This document shows, one piece after another, positions 1 through 20,240 of a stretch of DNA of 64,000 bases (position 1 is the stretch's first letter; each line of letters begins with the position of its first letter). The translations under genes and the position numbers were made by a program. Below the pieces are notes generated by a model, which worked only from the letters and a program-made list of their open reading frames with translations, had not been told where the DNA came from and made no database searches. This DNA is from Monomorium pharaonis (lineage: Eukaryota > Arthropoda > Insecta > Hymenoptera > Formicidae): positions 3,518,373 to 3,582,372 of the forward strand of contig NC_050470.1 in assembly GCF_013373865.1 (NCBI RefSeq), written 5' to 3'.

Positions 1-2507
1 CACGTTAATAAAATTGCTCTTTTCGTGTAACTATGTACAAACAACTTTCTATATTGAAGTAACAAAATAAAATTAACAATTACAATTAGTTGTTCTAATC
101 CATTCGTTTAAATTATTTCTTTGTTAAATTAAATCTCCTTAGTTATATATTAAATTTGTGCAGCAAGTTATAGCTTTGCTGAATCACTTAATTTATTATA
201 TTTTTTCCATGTAGGCTTTTGTGAATCAATTCATTAAATAAAATATCGTTTAAAAGATTATTGTAGACGGGTCCTCACCGCGGAATAAGCTGCCGCCGCA
301 ATGGTGTGCGCTTAGAAATGAACGGACATTAATTAGCGTGTTGCTTGCAATCAGTCATGTTGACTCGGTTGACCGCCAACAATTTGTTGTTTGATCGAAA
401 CGTATTTGTTTGTTTAACGACTAAATTAAACAAACGCCTTCGTACTTCCGAATTTTCTATCAAAGATGCGTGTTTCAATTGGATAAATTGTCGAAATCGA
501 ACACAGATACGCATATTACATGTTACAGAGTACCTCACAATATTATAAACGAGTATATTCATAAATAAAATCTAAATCTTTTAGACTCGCTCCTTTATCG
601 ACCACGTTATTCTTCTACCGGATAAAACTTTCTTCGTCTTGTATGCATTGTTATGCATTATCTAGTTCACATTTCGGTGTAACGAGGAACGCGAGGAAGC
701 TGCATTTTCAAACCCTGTGCTCTCATATATGCCAGCGTATCAGCAGAAGATTGTAGCGGCCGGATGCATGCGTACGAATGCCTGACGTCTATCACGCGAG
801 AGCCCAGAAATGAGGCTAATAAAACCGGGCAAGAAGTGAATAGTCTTATTTGTATGATAAGCATCGGTATCTCGTTCATTTTGCGTACGTGCGCTTTTCC
901 GCTTTTGTTCAGACTTTACGAGAAGATAAGACAAACCTGATTCTTAGGCGAAAGTTGGACCCAAAGTTTTTTGACTTTTAAGATCCTTTTTAAAAGACGG
1001 AAAGATAGAGTCTTGATAGATACGCTCGTTGAGTACGACATACAGCAATTCGGCGAGATAGAACAAAAACGTTCCGCGATATTCGTTGCAACTAAATTTT
1101 ACTATGCGCGATGTAAAACAAAATTAAATTTGATAAAAGATTGGCCACATATCGTGATCCCATACCACGTTCCGCATAGGTCATGCGCGAGATTTACGTA
1201 CATGGTTGCACGAACACCCACGATTATTAATCAAGCTTACCTTTCCGAACTTGCCACAACTAGCTACAAGCCTCATAAGTCCAATAAGCATTGCTGCGTA
1301 TTGATAGTCACTCGTTAATCAGACACCGATCTGCGATCTAATCTTCTCTAAACTCGTGACGTGCGAGCTAATATCACAAAAGATGATAAAAAGCTATTTT
1401 GCACTTATTGTTAAAAGTGAGTTATCGAGAATTAAATTATTTTTATTACATTTTTCCATTTGTGCGCAAATAAATGTTGAAAAGGTAACTCGATGTTTCA
1501 AATATCTATTATTGCAATGTTTAACCTTTCAATAATGAATTAATTTATTATAAGCTTTTTTTTGTGAAACGTATTAAAAAAAAGTAGAACAAAAAGAATA
1601 AAATTTGAAAAATAAATCAGGATACATATATGCACGGGTTGATGGCGGATCGCACATATTAGCATTTCATTTTTTGCTTATAATTAAATCAATTTATTAT
1701 TCAGTATAATCAATATATTATTCAAATTGTTAACATTTAAAGCATTCGTAATACAACAGCAGCTAACGTTCCAGTCCAAAACATTTAACGTAATGTGATA
1801 GCCTTTGCACCATTGGTCGCCAGGTGTACGTGCAAATGCATCGACTCGAGTGGATTCGCCGCAGACTTTGACACCGTATTGCGTTACATCGATGGTATTA
1901 CAATTTTCAGGTGAAAACAGATAATACCTCTATTCCATCTCTCGTATTTCTGCAATTGAGAATCTCGAGAATTTACCACGGCGCGATCTTGAATGTTTAA
2001 CGTACGAGTTTTCGGCGCACGCTGCAGAGACCGCGTCTTATTTGAAGGTGCTCCAGTTTCTTAAAGTCTGCAACACTCATCCAAGTTCATCGAACGATGA
2101 TGTTCCTGTCCGCAATCGCTCACGCCACCGTAAATCCTTAATGATAACAGCTAACCGCAACGTATATATGCCTACAATGAATGTGTATATACGTACAGAT
2201 GATCTATAGGTGGTGACTTAGCGTCTATTCTCCTTTGTATCGTCTCCCTTCTTCCTCGTTTCGACGAGAATCGTTGAAGCGACGGGACATTTTATTCGCG
2301 AAAAGAAATTGATATAAAATGTAATTGCATGAAAATTCCACATAACTATAAATAAAATATTTTTGTCATTATTTCTATCTGTGATTTTTTTTTAACTGTA
2401 CCTTCCAACCTTTTCTGTCTGCATTGCTTGAAAATTTTATTATAAAATCTTTGCATCAAAAATCCAGTCTACTTTTATATACAAATATTAAGGATAAAAT
2501 TTTGCAG

Positions 2508-2508
<1 letters not shown>

Positions 2509-2551
<43 letters not shown>
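2509..2551. repeat. (TA)21 microsatellite
   Basis: An uninterrupted run of about 21 TA dinucleotides in AT-rich DNA. Confidence 0.97.
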
Positions 2552-2555
<4 letters not shown>

Positions 2556-3074
2556 TACATTTTACATTTAAATATTTCAGTTAAATTGAAAATATTTTAA
2601 TTAAATTGAAAACGCAACTGATTTATACAAAGATTGAAACTGGGAATGGGAAGATAGGTTTTCACTTTATTGGATTTGGTATCTAGCACGCTTGGATAAT
2701 AAGCATCAGTGTGAATTATTGATGGAATCGCTCTACGCGAATGATTCTATGAATTATATCGTCATGAGCATATTGTCCAGTGCAAATTTGAGAGATATTT
2801 CTAGTCAGCGACTCAAGTATAACACAATCAAGTATAACGGTTTGTAATGGATTATGGCACGATACTATCTCCCCTCGACGTGTGCTCGAGTGTTTCATCA
2901 TAATTGGGTTTCGCTCGAATTCATGCGGCTGTTAATTTTTGCGACAAGGGAAGGTGCAACCCAATCAAAACTCGGTGCTTTCACATGAAAAGCGTTTTAC
3001 CAGCGTGGGAAAGACCATAATACCGCAATTACGGTTACGCCTAAAACCGTTCTAGAACTCGCACGTCCTTCACC

Positions 3075-3355
3075 GGAACTTTGTGAGTGTGAATTAGGGA
3101 TAATTACTGTTGAAATTGTGACATTGCCGGTTGAGTGGCCCTGCAGGACGGTCTACAGGAAAGCGCTGCTACAGTTCAACAAAATTTTGGATGCACACGG
3201 TAATTAAGGATAATTGCTTGCGAAATGCTAACAGGATCTGCGAGGCATCCGGGACGATGCGCGGACAGCTGCGGGGCGTTTCTACGAAATTTTGGATATG
3301 CGAAATTAGAGATAGTGAAGGAATTTCTGGCGCGCGAAATACTAAACTGAAGTAG
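3075..3355 (+). repeat. diverged tandem repeat, about 105-bp unit, three copies
   Basis: Three related cores, AATTAGGGATAATT near 3093, AATTAAGGATAATT near 3203 and AATTAGAGATAGTG near 3304, are spaced about 110 and 101 bp apart. The last two are preceded by AAATTTTGGAT and all are followed by partly matching sequence. Divergence is high, so copy borders are approximate. The open frame crossing it (3131-3355) is likely a by-product of the repeat. Confidence 0.6.
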
Positions 3356-3610
3356 ATCTTATTTCTCAACTTTGGTACATTATATGCCCTATGTTGATAT
3401 CACGGCTAAATATATAAACCCATATAAATTTTCGTTCCGCGTATAATATTTCTGTTTTAATCGAAACATGTAATCGTTTGCGATTTGTTGCAGCGAATAA
3501 ATTGAATAAAAGAAAATATTGTACTTTTTATTTAATTATGAGAATAATGATAGAAAATAAAAATAAAGTATAAATATGAGTTGAGCACGATGCGAAGGAA
3601 TAAGAAACAA

Positions 3611-3632
3611 AGAGAGAGAGAGAGAGAGAGAG
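3611..3632. repeat. (GA)11 microsatellite
   Basis: A perfect AG dinucleotide run. Confidence 0.95.
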
Positions 3633-5100
3633 GTCAACTCCTACAATATAATATTAAATAACTCACTCAAAGAGAGGGCGGGGTTATCGCAACTTCGATT
3701 GTATATTGCAAGGCAGTAGTTGCTTATTTGAATACCGACGAAATTGCGAATGCATCGACGAGGGACGAGCGAGAGAATACGGTAGGATCGGAGGGAGTTT
3801 GCGTCCAAGCTTTTCAGCGTTATCGGTCCCGAGCTCTCGTCTAACGAAGGATTTCCGTGGACGACAATAGCGCGTGGTAATTGGCGACTTTACGTTGACC
3901 CTCTAACGTGAGTGTCACGACATTTTCGATGCATAGAGCAATACGAAGCACCGTAGAGCCATATACGCTCCCCGTTAAACGCTTCTCAATTGAGATTATT
4001 CGCATTGCATTTGAACACGCCAAGTCAGCGGCATAGTTATTTACTACGTAAATGTTTTTACTTAATTAGCGCATGTCTTGGGGCGTTCACAGTGGCGTTT
4101 ATTTATCCAGGCAAATAATTAATTCCACTATAAATCGCATCTCCGGGAGCGGACGGTTTAATTTCGACGAGTTTCACGTTGGATGAATTTGCGATCGTTT
4201 AATCAAGATCGCTATTTTAGAGCGAATATGCGAACATGTTTTAGACTGTCGTAAAGCGGAAACGATAATCGTTGCATCGCCGAGAAGTCTATTTGCAAAA
4301 CTATGAAATAAATGTGAGTAAACAATATTCTTCGAAATTACGAAAGTCCGTAAAAAGACGATTAATTCAATTCCTTATGTAAAAAAAGCAAGCGAATCTG
4401 TAAATACCTAGGCTTTGTTATTTCATCACGTTATATACTTATATATTAGTTGATATTTGTTTTATTTATAATTATAAAGAAGCATAAACTTTTTAGCATA
4501 TTTTAAAATCATTGAAAATCATTTAATTATTGTTTAGTAAAAATAATCGCAAACATATTTTTAAGAGACACGGTAGTGGATCGCGCCAACTGAACGCGCG
4601 AACCGACGTTCTTTACGCGAGTACGCGATTTGCGTGCATCCGAGATTATCGGATTATATTATACTTCGTTAAAACATAAAATATGTATAATATAAATATT
4701 AATATAGATAAATATAGATAAATAATATAGATAAATCAGAGAAAATCTTATAAATTTCTTCGAAATATAATATTTGTTCTGCAACTGTCAAAATTTTCAG
4801 GAGAAAATTTTTTTTCACGCGCAAGTGACACCTCAATCACTGAATTAATTAAGCTCAAAGCCACGTAATTATTCTTTTCGGATAATTTATTTACTGTAGA
4901 TAAATCAGATAATTCTGAAACAATTTTAGAAATATTAATTGTGCATCGCAAGTTTCTTCTCTCTTGAGAAAAACAATTTTCTTTACAATAACTGATTCGC
5001 TTAATATCGCAATACTTCGATTCATTCTCATATTTAGGTGCAAATGTTTAATCAATTGTAAATAATAAGTATATGTAATTTATTAATCACAAAGCAACTA

Positions 5101-5124
5101 TATATCTTGCGATCGCAAGATATA
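5101..5124. repeat. 24-bp perfect palindrome
   Basis: TATATCTTGCGA followed directly by its exact reverse complement, with no spacer. The centre GCGATCGC is palindromic, as restriction or dyad-binding sites are. No nearby gene explains it. Confidence 0.85.
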
Positions 5125-6166
5125 ATCGCGATAATAAAGGTAAGATTAAAAACGAGAATATTTAAATTGCGATTCTTGCCGGAGAGTTTCTAAGGAAGCG
5201 TATATAAATACAAGAATAAGCGAAAGCAAGCAAAACAGTGAGAACTGCAAGCTTGTCCACTCGTGCGTTGCATTTTCGTTTTCACCCGAGTGCAATCGCG
5301 CGCGTCTAGCACTCCTACGTAATGCATCCAAGTGCAACTACAATCTCGAAGAGCCATCGCTAAGTATGCGAGAGAACTTTCGGTTCTAGTATAATACATA
5401 CATAGTACGTCTATGTGCAAAGCGCTAATCTGCAAATAAAGCTTCTGTCGTCCATATGGGGAGAATTCGCTACATACGGTAGCTTTCACGAACTTCTTAG
5501 GAACATCGTACGCGAACTGGCGCGCTCTCTTGCTTCCGTTAAAAGAGCGAGAACTTCGTTCCGGATTTTTCTGCGAGCTGACTCAAGGCCAAGTTCTTTG
5601 TTGAGAATATCCTTGTATGTACGTATCGTTCGTTTGTCTCTCGGATTCCTTCTGAGCTTCCGTATTCTTACGGAGTGTACGTGACCCTTTCGACGAATTC
5701 GTTCCTTTTGCGATGTGCTGTCACGTTCCCAGACGTACGGATAATAACTTTTAGTTCGTAGGACAAACATATCGTGCGCATGTAAATGCGGTCATACGCA
5801 AGCCTTGACGCGCCCCAATTTTTTTACATGGCACGCGGCTGCTTTTAACCTTTCGCGATGAAATGGCTCACAAAAGCTATTTCGCTGGAAGTGCCATATT
5901 TCATCCTAGTAAGTTCCATGTCGTTATAGGTTTTAATATAAAATTTAATTACAAAGAGGGAAATGTATGTACGTATTCATGAGAAATAAATTTGATTAAT
6001 GTAGATAATTATTTATGAGGACAGCAATCATTTATATTTATATTTTGCTCTGACGCGTTTAAATATAACGCGGAAAGCTTTATTTTTAATACTTGACTTA
6101 TGCATCAGACTAGTAGTTTCAAATCAACATTCAAATTAATATTGAAAAATTTTAACATGTACGTAT

Positions 6167-6458
6167 CGGGTGTCCAAACAATAAAACTTCTGACTTTTAA
6201 CACTGTCTTAAAAATTATTTAATGTAAATACGGCGATCTGATCTGTTTTGTTGTGTTATTTATGCATTTTTCTACGTTTTTGAGTAGATGCCATTTTTAC
6301 AAAAACAACAATTTTATATTTTACTAATATCATTAAAAACACAAAGATAAAAAAAACAAACTTAAAAGTATATGACACCAGATAAAACAAGTCGGATCAC
6401 CACATTACTTGATTTTTAAGGCAATGTCAAAATCCCGAGGGTTTATCGTGGACACCTT
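6167..6458. mobile_element. MITE with long (about 85-bp) imperfect terminal inverted repeats
   Basis: The left end reads GGTGTCC then an AT-rich arm containing CTTAAAAATTATTTAATGT and GATCTGATCTGTTTTGTTG. The right end, reverse complemented, reads GGTGTCC with CTTAAAAATCAAGTAATGT and GATCCGACTTGTTTTATCTG in the same order and spacing. Arms are roughly 75-80% identical over about 85 bp. The whole is about 290 bp with no open frame, so it is a non-autonomous DNA transposon. A target-site duplication is not clear; TGTAC occurs just outside both ends, but not symmetrically. Superfamily not assigned. Confidence 0.8.
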
Positions 6459-15571
<9,113 letters not shown>

Positions 15572-15739
15572 AGCCAGCGGTACACGATGCTGGTTTTCGT
15601 GCTGGTTTGTTTGCCGGATGGAAATACTCTGTCTTGATTGGTGCATATTCATCCGTCTTCAGAAATGCACCAATCAGGACAGAGTATTTCCATCTAGCAA
15701 GTAATCCTGTACGAAAACAAGCATCGTGTATCGCAGGCT
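15572..15739. mobile_element. 168-bp fold-back MITE, PIF/Harbinger-like
   Basis: Nearly the whole element is one inverted repeat. The left arm has TACACGATGCTGGTTTTCGT and, further in, GATGGAAATACTCTGTCTTG. The right arm, reverse complemented, has TACACGATGCTTGTTTTCGT and GATGGAAATACTCTGTCCTG. Arms are about 75-80 bp with a small central loop around TATTCATCCGTCTTCAG. The ends read AGCC...GGCT and are flanked by TTA on both sides (15569-15571 and 15740-15742). That is the TWA target duplication typical of PIF/Harbinger elements. The transcript would fold into a long hairpin. No transposase is present. Confidence 0.88.
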
Positions 15740-17206
15740 TTATTCGAGATATAATATTAAAACATAATTTATAAGCGTACACAATTTATATGCAATAGAA
15801 TTTTAACGCGTCAAATAAAGAAGTGATCTCTATTTCGAATTGTTACTATCAATAAGGATTACTATATCTAGATTTATAGTATAAAAATAAATTTGTAAAT
15901 AAATATTCAACAAAGTTTAATTGCTCCTCCTGGCTACGAGATATGCAAAGACGTAACTAGCTGCTCTCTACGGTCTCAGTGCTTTGCAACGAAGCGGTTG
16001 ATCTAAAATGCCGGCACAACGAGAGGCATGATATAGCGACGACGTTCCCCGCGCTGAAACGTGAGTGTCGCGACAACGTTCTCGACTCCGAGCATTTTAG
16101 CGCTGCTACATCGTGCCAACACGCGAGCGACATGTTCGTACGTGATGATGTTACATGTGGCAGCCTTCTCGCTTCCTCTTCTGCCTTCCCATCTCGTCGG
16201 GCCTTCGTCGGCCCTTTGTGCTCGCACGCAAAGGCAACTGATATCGTCGTTGATCTCGTTCCCGGCAGTCGGGGATGCGCACGTGCAATTATTTGGACAC
16301 TTTGTCGCCGCGTCGCAACTACGTTATTCCTGGCAATCGAGGAAGCCGCTCGGAATCGCTGGGAGCACGAAAAGTGCACTCTCATATCTCTCGAGTAGCT
16401 ATTTGCCCGCAAATGATACGTGCGGATATTGTATTTCAAAATTATCGTTCACTTACGTATAACAGAGAAGGTAATAGGAAAAATGATGAACATGTTACAC
16501 CTTGAGACACGAAGAATTTTTTAATTCACAAAATATCTTTAGAGAGAAACTTTCGAAGCGTTAAGAAGTATATAAACTTCATTTTCAATTAATTTTATGT
16601 AAATTTAGTTATGAAAAGTTTAAAGCTAAAAATCTTATTAGTATAATTTTATTAAGCAAACAATAACTGTAACTGTAAAAATGACAATGTACTTTTGAAA
16701 AATATTAAAATGATTTAATGCATTCTTGAAAAATACAGAAATTGATTTTATTTTACTACAAAAGATTTGGCTGTATAAATGTTCATCATTCTTGGGATAA
16801 AATATCAAGGGACTCATTAACTTTAAAATTAAATTGGTGTTTATATATAATAGATACTATAATAGAACTAATGTAATAAATCGTCAAGATCTTGTTAAAA
16901 TTTATATGTTAAGACATATATATTAGAATACTGTATATTCTACATATTCATTCGTCAGGTAGATTTGGGACGTCGATTAATGTTACCTTGGTCCATACGC
17001 GACTCCGATATGAATTCGCGCGAGTAAAGTGCGTTATATTATTAACCTATCCTCGAAACCGCAGCTGCGTATCGGCTATCTGTCAATAAATTATTCAATA
17101 AATTGAAAGAGTCCGGCTTGATAAATAACAAATTTTATAGTGCTACTTGCAACATCATGTTTTCTTGCGGATTTGCGAACACACGTGTGACTAACAAGGA
17201 CTCATA
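15740..17206. other. CpG-rich patch within non-coding DNA
   Basis: The part at about 15957-16400 is much richer in G+C and CpG than its flanks and is open in several frames on both strands (up to 160 codons). None of these translations shows a recognisable motif, and simultaneous openness on both strands points to base composition rather than a gene. The remainder, 16500-17200, is plain AT-rich DNA. Confidence 0.5.
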
Positions 17207-17474
17207 CGTAAGTGCCATTTGCCGATCTTAATGGAACTGTGCATACTTATAGAGATATGAAAAATAACACGTGTATTTTTATATCGACAAGTGTACTTTT
17301 AAGGGTGGAATACACCTCTTTTGTATACATACAGAAAATTCAAAAAGTCCCGGGACAATAAAAGGGATTAGGTTTCAGGAAAAAATAATGAACACATATA
17401 TAAAAATATACGTGTTCATTTCATACCTCTACAAGTATGTAAAGTTCCATTAAGATCGGCGAGTTACACCTCTG
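17207..17474. mobile_element. 268-bp Tc1/mariner-like MITE
   Basis: TA dinucleotides flank both ends (17205-17206 and 17475-17476). The left end, CGTAAGTGCCATTTGCCG, aligns base for base with the reverse complement of the right end, CAGAGGTGTAACTCGCCG. Both continue into the shared GATCTTAATGGAACT and a further 45 bp of similar arm (ATACTT-TAGAG-TATGAAA and the ACACGT-TATTTTTATAT region). Arms total about 85 bp. TA duplication and no transposase suggest a non-autonomous Tc1/mariner derivative. The 60-codon frame inside it is not a gene. Confidence 0.87.
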
Positions 17475-19840
17475 TAGGATTCTTTGTAAGATAGCGACTT
17501 AGCGAAGTCTTAGTGAACGCGACTGGTACTTAGAAATAGATTATACATGCATGTGCGTGTGTGTGTGTGCGCGCGCGCGTGTATATGCATATTTTAGTTA
17601 TTATCCTAATATATAAAAGATGTTGCCTTATACATTCATGTTAATCAGCAGTAATGGCGAAGTAATGTCTATCGCATGGCCATTAACTGTGTGAAATGTA
17701 CTGTCATAATGTATATGAGGCTGCTGTCAAGTACTGCTCTAAAATTCCATTTAGCTTAGTAAATTTGAAAGTTTTGATTGACTATCTTGAAGTTTACGCG
17801 GTAAGTAATGGCTCCGTCTTAACTGATGAAGACGAGGATGAATCCTTCATTTCGCCTTAAGCTTTAACCAAACCATTTTGAAATTCGTACTGCCTACTTT
17901 CTCTACTAAATACATTTCGTCACATATCGAAAATAATTAATACAATATCATCACACTTGAAAATAATTACTTAATTAAGATTAGTATCGATAGTTTATTC
18001 CATATGCAAAGATATATCTATAAAATCCAAAGAATTAAGATTCAATGTCGAATATTTCAGCGCTAATGAATTGTCGATAAAGCATCTTTCATGGATGCTT
18101 TTCTCTTTTAGCTCAATATTACCGAAAAGAGCCTCATAGCTGTCTGTGACTTTTTTTAAATTGTTTTTTACCGACAGAATGAATTCGAGTAATGCCACAA
18201 AAAGATACAATCGAAATCTACAAATAAAAAAGCGAAAAAGAAAAGTCGAGAAAACGGAAGATGAAAGATTCATCAAAGTGGAAAGACACAAGAAGCGAAA
18301 GAGAGACGTTTCTCTTAATCAAAAATCAATTCTTTGAAAACAATAAAGTGGCTATAAACTCAGAGGATAATATCGATATTATGTGATATACGAACAAGAT
18401 AAGAATTATAGGGAAGACTCTTTGAAGCGCTCCGTTGATATCATGAAATCCGAAATTAATTATAGCCAGGATGTACCGGCTTTTTCAGAAACTATAAACG
18501 AAACTGCGAAAAGCTCGCGATGAAAAAGTCCGGATTATCTCGCGTTCAGCATAAACGCGAAACGCAAACAGAGTAAATAATTAATCACCGTCCGCCAACC
18601 GCAAAGATAATTTACTTGCAGACAGGCACGCGCATCAGCGCAACCAAATGCTGTGGTAAAAGAAAGAGACGATAGCTAGAACTCTTTATAGATATTTTGC
18701 GTGTTCGCAATGGACTCATCAATCTTTAACTTTCCGAAGAGACTTGAGTGACATCACGCAAACTGGTCTGTAGAAATCTCCTAGGACATAATAGGATACA
18801 ATAATAGTTAATAAGATTGTTAAACATATTAAAAATCATTTATTTTACGTTAAAATAGTTTAGTTACTTTACCATCTTGGTTTTGCAACTCTTAATGAAG
18901 TAGATGTAAAAAAATGCAAAAGAATTTTTAATTATGTAAAATAAATTTTTATTCAGAGTGGTATTTCATGTTATTCCTTTCGGCTTTATCTTTTTATGCA
19001 TCCAATCAATAATGTTAAGAAGCAACATTCGACATGTCTTCCATCTCGCTGCCAAGGGAAACGAGTATAGGAGAAAAGAGCGAAGAGTAAGAGGTTCTGC
19101 TCTCTCGATTTTCTCGAACTCATCCGTATCGCACCTCTGTCTATCCCACAACCTCCTCCTTTTGCCTGTCTATTCTCACGTTTTTACTCTTATGTGCTGT
19201 GCTCTTACCTCTTTTTGCACCCGAGGGAAACACGGAGCATCTTCTTAGAGAGATAAAGAAAAAACGGTTGTCTGGTGCGGATGCTCGCCTGCGAAGCAGT
19301 CGATGCATAAGAAGACGAAACGACAATAGCACCCACCGCATTCTTGCCTTTCTGATCTACTGATTGCTCGCTCACGCGATTCAATCGGTATAATATAGCG
19401 AAAGAATTTGTGTATTAGTCTGCCGTACGAGTTATTTATGCGTAAAAGTGACGTGAGTCAACTTTTCAATCATAAATTTTCAAATGTTACAATAAAAGTA
19501 ATAATAAAGATCCATTTGCACACAGTATTTGTAATTAATAAGAATAATTAAATAGCAACGCTGACAATTTTTTCGCTTAATATTAAGCATAAAATCTATT
19601 AAAGATATAGTTAGATTATATAATTATATAATATAGTTACATTATATAGTTATATAATATAGTTACAGTAATGTTTAAGTTTTAAGAATTAAAATTGAAT
19701 CTGCTGTTGTGGGTGAATTTTCGCCCAAAGCTTAATTCAAGTATTTGCACCGACTAGATTTTAGCGGAAAAACTATCTCTTTTTACTTCTAAACCTTACC
19801 AATTGCGATCTAAGTTTTTATTAAAACCTGAGTTAGAGTG
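17475..19840. other. AT-rich non-coding DNA
   Basis: No exon recognised. It includes a GT/GC dinucleotide tract at 17551-17582, an imperfect tandem of AT-rich 24-mers around 19610-19672 (ATATAGTTA units), and one copy of a duplicated segment (18768-18960). Frames near 18958-19341 are open on both strands without motif. Confidence 0.5.
18768..18960 (+). repeat. dispersed direct repeat, copy A
   Basis: About 190 bp matching 20061-20240 in the same orientation. Shared blocks include TTAATAAGATTGTTAAACAT, AAAATAGTT-AGTTA, AAGTAGA-GTAAAAAA and AAAAGAATTTTTAATTATGT in identical order, with small indels. Identity is about 75% by eye. Sequence outside the block is unrelated. Confidence 0.85.
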
Positions 19841-20027
19841 CAAATTCAAGTGTGTAAAAAATGTCTCATTCATGTGTGTGATTTAGTTTTTCGTGTAAAA
19901 ATAACAGCAAAATGTGTTAAACTACACGCTTAAATATGTAAATTCATCTTTTCATGCAGTATAGTGTGTACATTTTTGTACGGAAACTAAATCACCCACG
20001 AATGAGGCATTTTTTACGTACTTGGAT
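19841..20027. mobile_element. 187-bp MITE, possibly hAT-like
   Basis: The left arm AATTCAAGTGTGTAAAAAAT, then GTCTCATTCATGTGTGTGAT and TTAGTTTTTCGTGTAAAAAT, is matched by the reverse complement of the right arm (AATCCAAGTACGTAAAAAAT, GCCTCATTCGTGGGTGAT, TTAGTTTCCGTACAAAAAT). Arms are about 60 bp. An 8-bp near-duplication TTAGAG(T/C)G borders it (19833-19840 and 20028-20035), as expected for hAT insertions with one later change. No coding capacity. Confidence 0.82.
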
Positions 20028-20060
20028 TTAGAGCGTACAAAGATTTAAAACGAAAAAGCT

Positions 20061-20240
20061 CATAGAAGTCTCTTGAGATACAATGGGTTACAATTACATT
20101 TAATAAGATTGTTAAACATTAAAATTTATGTATATACACTAAAATAGTTCAGTTATTCTATTACCTTGCAACGCCATAAAGTAGACGTAAAAAAGTATAA
20201 AAGAATTTTTAATTATGTAGGTCAATTTTCATCCAGAGTA
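20061..20240 (+). repeat. dispersed direct repeat, copy B
   Basis: Partner of 18768-18960, 1.29 kb away and in the same orientation. It lies about 25 bp beyond the MITE that ends at 20027. It could be a local duplication or two copies of an unclassified repeat family. Confidence 0.85.

Larger units (their letters stand above)
1..6166. other. AT-rich non-coding DNA, presumed nAChR intron 3
   Basis: No exon could be recognised on either strand. The longest open frame (plus 971-1318) has no recognisable family and no coding-like codon pattern. The stretch contains a TA microsatellite, a diverged tandem repeat, a short GA tract and a 24-bp perfect palindrome, listed separately. If exon 4 of the receptor lies beyond the left edge, all of this is intron. 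Confidence 0.5.

Noticed and set aside
971..1318. 115-codon plus-strand open frame
   Set aside because: No motif, no coding-like codon pattern and no splice context. Length is within chance for this composition.
15957..16462. Overlapping open frames up to 160 codons on both strands
   Set aside because: Open in several frames at once in a CpG-rich patch, so base composition is the simpler explanation.
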